The translations under genes were made by a program, and so were the position numbers. This document shows, one piece after another, positions 56,733 to 64,000 of a stretch of 64,000 nucleotides of DNA; within the stretch, counting starts at the first letter, position 1, and each line of letters begins with the position of its first letter. The DNA is from Christiangramia aestuarii (GTDB lineage: Bacteria; Bacteroidota; Bacteroidia; Flavobacteriales; Flavobacteriaceae): positions 791,698-855,697 of the forward strand of contig NZ_VJVW01000001.1 of NCBI RefSeq assembly GCF_009735585.1, given 5' to 3'. The notes beneath the pieces are model-generated. The model saw nothing but the letters and a program-made list of their open reading frames with translations, was not told where the DNA came from and ran no database searches.

Positions 56733-57896
56733 ATGATAAATTACTTTTCTTCAGACTTTAAACTTGGGATCCTTGGAGGAGGACAGCTTGGTAAAATGAT
56801 GCTGTACGAAACAAGGAAATACGACATACAGACCCTTGTACTTGACCCTAGCGCAGAGGCTCCATGCAAAATCTCCTGTAATTATTTTGAACAGGGTGAC
56901 CTCATGGATTATGATACGGTTCTCAATTTTGGAAGAACAGCCGATGTGGTCACCTTTGAAATCGAAGGTGTGAATATCGAGGCACTTAAACAACTGCAGG
57001 CGGAAGGCATTAAAACCTTCCCCTCGGCAGATACGCTGGAGAAGATACAGAACAAGGCTATTCAAAAGAAATTTTACAGCGAACAGCAAATTCCCACCGC
57101 AGATTTCAAGGTTTTTGAAAACCTGGAACAACTGAAAAACGCGGTTGAGCAGGACGAAGTAAAGATCCCTTTCGTATGGAAAAGTGCTACCGGGGGATAT
57201 GACGGGAAAGGTGTTTCTGTGATCAAACAGAAAGAGGATCTCGAAACACTTTCTGAAGGAGAATGCATTGCAGAAGAGCTGGTACCATTTAAAAATGAAC
57301 TGGCCGTTATTGTAGCCAGGAATCCTTCTGGTGAAAAGAAAACCTACCCTGTTGTAGAAATGGAATTTCATCCAACCGCAAACCAGGTAGAATATGTGAT
57401 CTGCCCGGCCCGTATAGAGGAAAGTGTAGCTGAAAAAGCAAGAAAAACCGCAGAGAAGGTTTCCGAAGCTTTTCAACATGTGGGACTACTGGCCGTCGAA
57501 ATGTTCCAGACCAAGGATGACCGCATTCTGGTTAATGAAGTGGCTCCAAGACCACATAACAGTGGGCATTACAGTATCGAAGCCGCTTACACCAATCAGT
57601 TTGAACAGCAGGTACGTGCGATCCTAGACCTTCCACTGGGCAATACCGATAGTAAGGTAGGTGGTATAATGGTGAACCTGGTAGGTTCTGAAGGGCATGA
57701 AGGCGAGGTGGTTTATGAAAACATAGAGGAGATCATGAAGATGGATGGCGTGACGCCTCATATTTACGGAAAAAAGATCACCAGGCCTTTCCGGAAAATG
57801 GGCCACGTGACCATAGTGAACAAGGATCTTTCTGAAGCCCGGAAGATTGCAGAAAAAGTAAAGAACAGTATTAAAGTAATAAGTAAAAAAGACTAA
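56733..57896 (+). CDS. purK: N5-carboxyaminoimidazole ribonucleotide synthase
   Basis: Makes N5-CAIR from AIR, bicarbonate and ATP in purine synthesis. The 387 residues from MINYFSSDFKLGILGGGQLGKM show an N-terminal GGGQLG nucleotide-binding loop, the ATP-grasp core (WKSATGGYDGKGV, ECIAEELVPFKNELAVIVAR) and the C-terminal VNEVAPRPHNSGHYSIEA. An upstream in-frame ATG (56700) was set aside because the -7 box lies after it. purE starts 4 bp after the stop. Confidence 0.95.
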   Translation: MINYFSSDFKLGILGGGQLGKMMLYETRKYDIQTLVLDPSAEAPCKISCNYFEQGDLMDYDTVLNFGRTADVVTFEIEGVNIEALKQLQAEGIKTFPSADTLEKIQNKAIQKKFYSEQQIPTADFKVFENLEQLKNAVEQDEVKIPFVWKSATGGYDGKGVSVIKQKEDLETLSEGECIAEELVPFKNELAVIVARNPSGEKKTYPVVEMEFHPTANQVEYVICPARIEESVAEKARKTAEKVSEAFQHVGLLAVEMFQTKDDRILVNEVAPRPHNSGHYSIEAAYTNQFEQQVRAILDLPLGNTDSKVGGIMVNLVGSEGHEGEVVYENIEEIMKMDGVTPHIYGKKITRPFRKMGHVTIVNKDLSEARKIAEKVKNSIKVISKKD

Positions 57897-57900
57897 AAAA

Positions 57901-58386
57901 ATGGGGAAAGTAGCCGTAATAATGGGAAGCACCAGTGACATGCCTGTAATGCAGGATGCGATAGATATCCTGAAGGGGTTTGATATCGAGGTTGAAGTAG
58001 ATATCGTTTCAGCTCACAGGACTCCCGAAAAATTATTTGAATTTAGCAAGACCGCGCACGAAAAAGGAATTAGTGTGATCATTGCCGGTGCAGGCGGCGC
58101 AGCCCACCTCCCAGGAATGGTTGCATCCATGTCTCCTCTACCAGTCATTGGTGTTCCGGTAAAATCCAGGAATTCTATCGACGGATGGGATTCTGTACTT
58201 TCCATTTTACAAATGCCTGGAGGCGTTCCCGTTGCTACCGTAACCTTAGACGGAGCCAAGAATGCCGGAATCCTCGCTGCACAGATCATCGGCGCATCAG
58301 ATAAATGTGTCCTGGATAAGATCCTGGTCTATAAAGAAGGCCTTAAACAAAAGGTTATCGAAGGAGCAAAATCTATCAAGAAATAA
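57901..58386 (+). CDS. purE: N5-carboxyaminoimidazole ribonucleotide mutase (class I)
   Basis: Moves the carboxyl group to give CAIR, the step after PurK. The 161 residues have the class I motifs MGSTSD (8-13), SAHRTP (37-42, catalytic His39) and GAGGAAHLPGM. Present as purK-purE in one operon, which is the expected functional pair. A GC-rich hairpin follows but has no T-run. Confidence 0.97.
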   Translation: MGKVAVIMGSTSDMPVMQDAIDILKGFDIEVEVDIVSAHRTPEKLFEFSKTAHEKGISVIIAGAGGAAHLPGMVASMSPLPVIGVPVKSRNSIDGWDSVLSILQMPGGVPVATVTLDGAKNAGILAAQIIGASDKCVLDKILVYKEGLKQKVIEGAKSIKK

Positions 58387-58388
58387 AA

Positions 58389-58408
58389 AAGGCCGCTAAT
58401 GCGGCCTT
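58389..58408 (+). terminator. Weak hairpin after purE
   Basis: A perfect 8-bp stem AAGGCCGC (58389-58396) / GCGGCCTT (58401-58408) with a TAAT loop follows the purE stop by 2 bp. Only CCTG follows, not a T-run, so it may be a processing or stability hairpin. Confidence 0.5.
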
Positions 58409-58607
58409 CCTGTAGTTACTTGTAATCTGTAATTATTATTTATTAACCATTCTAAATATAAAACCAGAACTTCGTAAACTACGCTCTTATATACTGTTGC
58501 TAATATTAAGTTAATTTTTTCCTCAACAAGAGGTCAATTTAGTTAAAAAAATTAAACAACCAAGCATTTAAGCTATTTTTTTAGCGAAATGCGTTAATAA
58601 TACAAAT

Positions 58608-60638
58608 ATGGATTCTCAAAATATTTTACTCACCGAATTTGAATATGCTCCTTTCTCTAAAATAAAAACAGAGGATTATAAACCGGCCATCCTTAAGGCC
58701 GTTGAGCTAGCGAAAGAGGAAATCCAGAATATAGCCGGATCCAGTGAAAAACCCGATTTTAAAAATACCATAGAAGCGCTGGAATTCTCCGGGAAAAAAC
58801 TTGACCGGGTAACCAGCATCTTTTTCAATATCAATTCTGCTGAAACTAATGCAGAAATACAGAAGATCGCTCAGGAAGTTTCTCCAGTACTTTCAGAATT
58901 TAAAAATGATGTGATCCTGAATAAAGACCTTTTCAAAAGGATCAAGGAAGTATTCGAACAGAAGGATTCTCTGAACCTGAATAAGGAACAGGAGACCTTA
59001 CTAGAGAAAAAATATAAGGCCTTCACCCGGAATGGAGCGAACCTACCCGATGAAAAGCAGGAAGAATTAAGGGAGATCGACAAGCAATTATCCAGGTTAA
59101 GCCTTCAGTTCGGGGAGAATGTGCTGGCCGAGACCAACAAATATGAGCTTCAGGTAACCGACGAATCCCGTTTGTCTGGCTTGCCGGAATCCTTCAAGGA
59201 TGAAGCCCGCGGAGTCGCAAAATCAAAAGATAAGGAGGGCTGGATCTTCACCCTGGAGTATCCTAGCTATATCCCGTTCATGAAATATGCCGATGATCGT
59301 GAGCTTAGAAAAGAGCTTTCCCTGGCCTTCGGCTCCCGGGCTTTTCATAATGATGAACTGGACAACCAGGAAAATGTGCTTCAGATTGCTAAACTCAGAT
59401 ACAAAAGAGCCAAACTTTTAGGATTTGAATCCCATGCACATTTCGTGCTGCAGGAAAGAATGGCTGAAACTCCGGAAAAGGTCGAGTCATTTTTAAATGA
59501 AATGCTGGAAAAGGCCAAACCTGCGGCAGAAAAAGAATTCGCAGAATTAGAGCAATTCGCCAAAGAGCTTGATGATATCGACCAGTTACAAAAATGGGAT
59601 GCCGTTTATTATGGAGAAAAACTAAAGCAAAAACGTTTCGACCTGGACGATGAAAAGCTGAAACCTTACTTTGAGCTAGACAGGGTTATTGATGGTGTCT
59701 TTACCATCGCCGGAAAACTTTACGGACTAAACTTTGAAATAGTTCATGATATCGACAAATATCACCCAGACGTTAAAACCTACCAGGTAACTAACGAAAC
59801 CGGGGAGGATGTCGCACTGTTCTATGCAGACTTCCATCCGCGGCCGGGAAAACGTGATGGCGCCTGGATGACCACTTATAAACAGCAATATGTTCAGAAC
59901 GACAAGAACGAACGCCCTCATATCTCTATTGTTTGTAATTTCACCAAACCAACGGAAAAAGAACCTTCATTGTTAACCTTTAATGAAGTGACCACTCTTT
60001 TCCATGAATTTGGACATGCCCTGCATGGAATGCTGGCAAATACCACCTACCCTAGCCTATCTGGAGCCAATGTCTACTGGGATTTTGTAGAATTACCCAG
60101 CCAGGTTTTGGAAAACTGGTGCTATGAAAAAGAAGCCCTTCAGCTTTTTGCGAAACACTATAAGACAGGCGAAGCCATCCCACAGGAATACATAGACAAG
60201 ATCAAGGAATCTGCAAATTTCCTGGAAGGTATGGCCACCCTTAGACAACTAAGCTTCGGGATGCTGGACCTAAGCTGGCATGCCGGGGACCCAAGTGATG
60301 TTCAGGATGTAAAGTCGCATGAAGTAAAAGCTTTTGAACCCACCAAGCTTTATCCCGAGGTAGATTCAAATTGTATGAGCACTGCTTTTTCACATATCTT
60401 TCAGGGAGGGTATTCTGCCGGCTATTATTCCTATAAATGGGCTGAAGTCCTGGACGCAGATACTTTTGAATATTTCACAGAACATGGCATCTTCAGCAAG
60501 GATATCGCCGACCAGTTCAGGGAGAACATACTTTCTAAAGGAGGAACCGAACATCCTATGGATCTATACAAACGATTCAGAGGGAAGGAGCCTAAACCCG
60601 ATGCCCTGCTAAGAAGGGCCGGATTGATCTCAAAATAG
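58608..60638 (+). CDS. M3-family zinc metallopeptidase (oligopeptidase A / dipeptidyl carboxypeptidase type)
   Basis: Degrades short peptides in the cytoplasm; no signal peptide is present. The 676 residues are typical of M3A enzymes. The zinc site is HEFGH (His466, Glu467, His470) with the third ligand Glu495 in FVELPSQ, and the C-terminal FSHIFQGGYSAGYYSYKWAE substrate loop is complete. It starts at MDSQNILLTEFEYAPF. It is a single gene between purE and an ECF sigma factor. Whether it is PrlC-like or Dcp-like cannot be decided by eye. Confidence 0.92.
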   Translation: MDSQNILLTEFEYAPFSKIKTEDYKPAILKAVELAKEEIQNIAGSSEKPDFKNTIEALEFSGKKLDRVTSIFFNINSAETNAEIQKIAQEVSPVLSEFKNDVILNKDLFKRIKEVFEQKDSLNLNKEQETLLEKKYKAFTRNGANLPDEKQEELREIDKQLSRLSLQFGENVLAETNKYELQVTDESRLSGLPESFKDEARGVAKSKDKEGWIFTLEYPSYIPFMKYADDRELRKELSLAFGSRAFHNDELDNQENVLQIAKLRYKRAKLLGFESHAHFVLQERMAETPEKVESFLNEMLEKAKPAAEKEFAELEQFAKELDDIDQLQKWDAVYYGEKLKQKRFDLDDEKLKPYFELDRVIDGVFTIAGKLYGLNFEIVHDIDKYHPDVKTYQVTNETGEDVALFYADFHPRPGKRDGAWMTTYKQQYVQNDKNERPHISIVCNFTKPTEKEPSLLTFNEVTTLFHEFGHALHGMLANTTYPSLSGANVYWDFVELPSQVLENWCYEKEALQLFAKHYKTGEAIPQEYIDKIKESANFLEGMATLRQLSFGMLDLSWHAGDPSDVQDVKSHEVKAFEPTKLYPEVDSNCMSTAFSHIFQGGYSAGYYSYKWAEVLDADTFEYFTEHGIFSKDIADQFRENILSKGGTEHPMDLYKRFRGKEPKPDALLRRAGLISK

Positions 60639-60735
60639 CAGGCCTTGCTGGCATGATAGAGAAATCTTATCTTTTCTATAACTTTTGATAGTCATTCTTT
60701 TGCTATTTTTACTTAGAACCGACGAAATCTAAATC

Positions 60736-61287
60736 ATGCCAGCGCACAGCCTCGACCCTAATAAATGGGTTGACCGATACTCAGACTACCTTTTCAATTA
60801 CACGATTGTAAGGGTGAATAACCGTGAGGTTGCCAACGACCTCATATCGGAAACCTTTTTGGCTGCCCTGAAATCTGCGAAATATTTTAAAGGAGAAGCC
60901 AGTGAAAGAACCTGGTTAATTTCGATTTTGAAAAGAAAAATCATAGATTACTACCGCAAAATAAATTCGCGGAAGGGAAAGGCTGAAGTCAAGATCAATT
61001 ATTCTGATGATTACAATGAAGGAGAGTGGCTTGAAGAGCAGGTAGCAGACCAGTTTGACCGTACGGCAGAAGATGAAATGGAAAATAATGAACTCGGCCT
61101 AGCTATCCTGGAATGCCTTGATTCCATTAATGAAAAGCATGCAGAGATATTCAAAAGAAAGACAATTGATGGTGCAGATACCGAAGCTATCTGTAATGAA
61201 TTTAATATCACACCGTCTAACCTCTGGGTTATCATCCATAGAGCCAGAACCGCTCTGGCTGCCTGTCTGGAAAAAAACTGGTTCTAA
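60736..61287 (+). CDS. ECF-type RNA polymerase sigma factor
   Basis: A 183-residue sigma-70-like factor. Region 2 spans about 10-85 (VANDLISETFLAALKSAK, ERTWLISILKRKIIDYYRK), a linker is rich in Asp/Glu, and region 4 (about 125-183) has the helix-turn-helix INEKHAEIFKRKTIDG and ITPSNLWVIIHRARTAL. A small zinc-finger protein gene follows after 2 bp, the usual place of an anti-sigma factor. Target genes are unknown. Confidence 0.9.
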   Translation: MPAHSLDPNKWVDRYSDYLFNYTIVRVNNREVANDLISETFLAALKSAKYFKGEASERTWLISILKRKIIDYYRKINSRKGKAEVKINYSDDYNEGEWLEEQVADQFDRTAEDEMENNELGLAILECLDSINEKHAEIFKRKTIDGADTEAICNEFNITPSNLWVIIHRARTALAACLEKNWF

Positions 61288-61289
61288 TT

Positions 61290-61553
61290 ATGAGTGAAAA
61301 AAATTATTTTTTTATTGATTGTTCTAAAGCAGCCGACTGCTGTAATAAAGCACAATATAAAGAAGCAAAATTGCTGGATAAGGCTAAACTCTACCTTCAC
61401 CTGGTATTTTGCAAGACCTGCCGGAAGTTTACCCAAAAGAACACCAAACTCACCCAACTCATAAAGAAATCCCGAATCCAGACCTGCCCCGAAGAAAAAA
61501 AAGAGCAATGGCGTAAAGAGATCAAGAAGGAATTTGCGGAAGAAAGAACCTAA
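61290..61553 (+). CDS. Small zinc-finger protein, putative anti-sigma factor
   Basis: An 87-residue basic protein starting MSEKNYFFIDCSK. The His-x3-Cys-x2-Cys motif HLVFCKTC (His37, Cys41, Cys44) and an upstream CC pair (Cys17-Cys18) form a ZAS (zf-HC2)-like zinc site. No membrane segment follows, so it would be a soluble anti-sigma factor, probably of the ECF factor upstream (2-bp gap). Its last 32 bp overlap the convergent membrane-protein gene. Confidence 0.75.
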   Translation: MSEKNYFFIDCSKAADCCNKAQYKEAKLLDKAKLYLHLVFCKTCRKFTQKNTKLTQLIKKSRIQTCPEEKKEQWRKEIKKEFAEERT

Positions 61554-62361
61554 ACAATAAGTAAACTCCCAGATACATTACCGGCACCGCCTCCACCCAG
61601 AAAGAAGCATAATATTTGTTCTGCTCCCTGCTCGAATTCCAGAGCAAAAAAGCACTAGCCACGAGGATCACCAAACACGATAAAAATTCTGTTGAATCGA
61701 AATTGTTCTGCACAAGGTCTGAAGCGAAGATCAGGAACAATAATACCAGCCCAAAAACCTTTGTCAGATTTACCCCCAATCTCTGCGGAATGGTTCCCAG
61801 CCTTTCATTATCAAAATTCAGATCTCTTATTTCAAACGGAAGCGTAAGGACGACCACTAGCATTAACCTTTGCAAAAAATCTACGAGCAGATCTATGCCA
61901 AGCAATTTCCCGGCATTGATCAGCGGCAGTATGACCGAACTTCCTGCCCAAACCACAGCAATAATAAAGATCTTTAAGCCCGGCAGGCTTCTAAGGTTCT
62001 TCTCTCCCCCAAATATGGGGATCGCGTAGAACATGGTAAGCAAGCCCATGATACCTGCGGCTACCAGGACTTCGAACTTAAGTTGAAAACTATAATAGAT
62101 AAGAGCTATAAAACACAACAGCGAAAACAGCTGGATCAGGCGCAGATTCGTGGCCAGGCTTAAGTGATGCAACTTTGCTATGCCCGCGTATTTCACGAAA
62201 TTATAACCGGTAACGCTGGCAAAAAAAACAAAGGCCAGCAGATCTGTATCTATTAAAAGATCATGCTCAAAAAAGGTGATCATAGTGAATGCGACCACCG
62301 CCAGAGAAACGTGAATACTGCTATTTATATAGAGTTCAAAAGCCTTTTCTAAAAACCTCAT
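61522..62361 (-). CDS. UbiA-like polytopic membrane protein, prenyltransferase-related
   Basis: A 279-residue inner-membrane protein with about eight hydrophobic segments. A segment LPFEIRDLNFDNERLGTIPQRLG (about residues 173-195) looks like the second Asp-rich motif of UbiA prenyltransferases. The first Asp-rich motif (NDxxDxxxD) is not visible at the expected place, where GYNFVKYAGIAKLHH stands. It may therefore be an inactive or altered relative. Convergent overlap with the zinc-finger gene is 32 bp. Confidence 0.65.
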   Translation of the reverse strand: MRFLEKAFELYINSSIHVSLAVVAFTMITFFEHDLLIDTDLLAFVFFASVTGYNFVKYAGIAKLHHLSLATNLRLIQLFSLLCFIALIYYSFQLKFEVLVAAGIMGLLTMFYAIPIFGGEKNLRSLPGLKIFIIAVVWAGSSVILPLINAGKLLGIDLLVDFLQRLMLVVVLTLPFEIRDLNFDNERLGTIPQRLGVNLTKVFGLVLLFLIFASDLVQNNFDSTEFLSCLVILVASAFLLWNSSREQNKYYASFWVEAVPVMYLGVYLLFRFFLPQIPS

Positions 62362-62495
62362 TCTACGAAATTACACATAAATTCCTACAGGAAAATTTGG
62401 TCTTAAAATCTTAACAACTGTATATAGCTAAAGGCTAAAAAATTAGATTGAAATTATGTATTTTCGCAGCACGAAAAACACAACTATTTATTTTA

Positions 62496-64000
62496 ATGAG
62501 AACAGATTCTTTTGCATTACGTCACATAGGTCCTAAGGAGGAAAATCTACAGGAAATGTTGGACACTATCGGCGTTGAGTCTATAGAGCAATTAATTTAC
62601 GAAACCCTGCCCGATGACATTCGTTTGCACAGCCCGCTAAACTTGCCGAAGGCGATGAGCGAAAATCAATATGCAGAGCACATTAAAAAGCTTTCTGAAA
62701 AGAACAAGGTTTATAAAACCTATATTGGTTTAGGCTACCATCAGGCGATTTTACCCGCTGTTATTCAAAGAAACGTACTTGAAAACCCGGGATGGTATAC
62801 TGCCTATACTCCTTACCAGGCAGAAATTGCTCAGGGAAGACTGGAAGCGCTGTTGAATTTCCAAACCATGGTAAGCGACCTTACCGGGATGGAGATCGCC
62901 AATGCTTCTCTTCTGGATGAATCTACGGCAGCCGCTGAAGCGATGGCTTTGCTATATGCTGTTAGAGATAGAAAACAGAAGAAAAATGATGTAAATAAGT
63001 TTTTTGTTTCTCAACAAACCTTGCCTCAAACCATTTCCTTAATGGAAACGAGGGCAGATTTCCTTGGGATCGAAATGATCGTGGGAGACCATGAGGAATT
63101 CGATTTTTCTGAAGATTTCTTTGGAGCGCTGGTTCAGTATCCTGGAAAATTCGGACAGATTTTCAATTATGGAGAATTTATTGAAAACTGCCATAATGCA
63201 GGTATCAAAACCGCGTTTGCCGCAGACATCCTTGGCCTGGTAAAACTTCAGGCTCCTGGAGAACTGGGTGTGGATGTTGTAGTTGGAACCACACAAAGAT
63301 TCGGGATCCCGCTTGGGTACGGAGGTCCTCACGCGGCATTTTTTGCTACTAAAGAAGAATATAAGCGTAACCTTCCGGGAAGGATCATTGGGATCACCAA
63401 AGACCTTGACGGGAACAACGCTTTAAGAATGGCTCTCCAAACCAGGGAGCAACATATAAAAAGAGACAAGGCGACTTCGAACATCTGTACCGCCCAGGTT
63501 TTGCTAGCGGTAATGGCCGGAATGTATGCCGTATATCACGGTCCTAAAGGTCTCGAATATATCGCCAATACCGTTCATTCAACCACGGTTGCTCTTGAGG
63601 ACAGCCTAAAGCAGCTCGGGTTTGAACAATTGAACTCTGCATATTTTGATACCCTTCACATTAAGGCCGATGCCTCTAAACTGAAGGAGATCGCTGAAAG
63701 AAACGAGATCAATTTCTATTACCCAGATGCTGAAAGTGCCTGTATCTCGATCAATGAGACCACAACCTTAGATGACCTGAACGCGATCATCGCTGTATTT
63801 GCTGAACTTGCTACTAAGGAAGCGAAAGAAGTAACCGAGCTTCCGGGAAGAACTGCCATTCCCGAAAGTCTTGAAAGAAAGACCGATTTCCTCACCCACG
63901 AGGTTTTCAATCTGTATCATTCAGAAACTGAATTGATGCGATACATCAAAAAACTGGAGCGCAAGGATCTTTCTTTGAATCACTCCATGATCTCTCTTGG
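62496..64000 (+). CDS. gcvP: Glycine dehydrogenase (decarboxylating), P-protein, N-terminal part (cut by the window)
   Basis: Decarboxylates glycine in the glycine cleavage system. The first 501 codons run in frame to the window edge. Landmarks are MRTDSFALRHIGP at the start, TYIGLGYH, NPGWYTAYTPYQAEIAQGR, LLDESTAAAEAMALL, TQRFGIPLGYGGPHAAFF and LQTREQHIKRDKATSNICTAQ. The PLP-binding lysine would lie about 200 residues beyond the edge. The single long chain fits the fused, non-split P-protein. It begins 134 bp after the divergent UbiA-like gene. Confidence 0.96.
   Translation, partial: MRTDSFALRHIGPKEENLQEMLDTIGVESIEQLIYETLPDDIRLHSPLNLPKAMSENQYAEHIKKLSEKNKVYKTYIGLGYHQAILPAVIQRNVLENPGWYTAYTPYQAEIAQGRLEALLNFQTMVSDLTGMEIANASLLDESTAAAEAMALLYAVRDRKQKKNDVNKFFVSQQTLPQTISLMETRADFLGIEMIVGDHEEFDFSEDFFGALVQYPGKFGQIFNYGEFIENCHNAGIKTAFAADILGLVKLQAPGELGVDVVVGTTQRFGIPLGYGGPHAAFFATKEEYKRNLPGRIIGITKDLDGNNALRMALQTREQHIKRDKATSNICTAQVLLAVMAGMYAVYHGPKGLEYIANTVHSTTVALEDSLKQLGFEQLNSAYFDTLHIKADASKLKEIAERNEINFYYPDAESACISINETTTLDDLNAIIAVFAELATKEAKEVTELPGRTAIPESLERKTDFLTHEVFNLYHSETELMRYIKKLERKDLSLNHSMISL

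Noticed and set aside
61522-61553. Frameshift or pseudogene where the zinc-finger gene and the UbiA-like gene overlap
   Set aside because: The genes are convergent and both frames are intact with complete motifs; a 32-bp tail overlap is acceptable.
62459-62466. Promoter for gcvP (TATTTTCG)
   Set aside because: Only a partial match to TAnnTTTG and no -33 box; not listed as a feature.

Overview
The window reads as chromosome of a member of the Flavobacteriaceae (phylum Bacteroidota), most like a marine genus such as Gramella/Christiangramia. The genus is inference. The family rests on two tandem SusC/SusD pairs, a type IX secretion (T9SS) sorting domain of the gliding-motility CHU_C type, a PorP/SprF protein, lipoproteins and beta-barrels with typical Bacteroidota signal peptides, and promoters of the Bacteroidota form TTTG-N19-TAnnTTTG (best example upstream of rpsL). 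No phage, insertion sequence, CRISPR array, tRNA or rRNA gene was seen.

Layout. Positions 1-9 kb, mostly minus strand: end of an unknown gene, gltA (citrate synthase), a glycogen-synthase-type glycosyltransferase, eno, three secreted or outer-membrane proteins of unknown role, and carA. Positions 8.8-26 kb, minus strand: one almost unbroken ribosomal supercluster, read from rpsL to rplQ (str, S10, spc and alpha operons fused): rpsL-rpsG-fusA-rpsJ-rplC-rplD-rplW-rplB-rpsS-rplV-rpsC-rplP-rpmC-rpsQ-rplN-rplX-rplE-rpsN-rpsH-rplF-rplR-rpsE-rpmD-rplO-secY-infA-rpmJ-rpsM-rpsK-rpsD-rpoA-rplQ. Its few larger gaps hold hairpins or a promoter-like box and may be control points. Positions 26.4-36.8 kb, plus strand: SusC/SusD pair 1, the rRNA methyltransferase gene rlmB, then paralogous SusC/SusD pair 2. 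Each pair ends in a strong hairpin terminator.

Positions 36.8-46.8 kb: a rhomboid protease, rarA, a compact three-gene envelope operon (lipoprotein, DUF5723-like barrel, secreted protein), the operon radC / degenerate polysaccharide-deacetylase-like protein / yjjG-type phosphatase, an Mpl-like murein ligase and a secreted TPR protein. Positions 46.9-53.8 kb, plus strand: a T9SS export module made of a 1403-residue acidic repeat protein with a C-terminal CHU_C sorting domain, a PorP/SprF partner and an OmpA/TPR/PD40 protein. Positions 53.9-58.4 kb: a DUF4136 lipoprotein, then two divergent purine-related operons, hpt-adk-obg (minus) and purK-purE (plus), with facing promoters. Positions 58.6-64 kb: an M3 oligopeptidase, an ECF sigma factor with a tiny zinc-finger protein that may be its anti-sigma factor, a UbiA-like membrane protein, and the first 501 codons of gcvP, which runs off the window.

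The window combines core information-processing and central-metabolism genes with envelope genes typical of polymer-degrading or surface-moving Bacteroidota. The points most worth following up are the DUF7033-like protein that appears to have lost all its catalytic residues, the CHU_C repeat protein with its dedicated export genes, the structured gap between rpsJ and rplC, and the SusC/SusD pair next to the ribosomal cluster whose codon choice looks like that of ribosomal genes.
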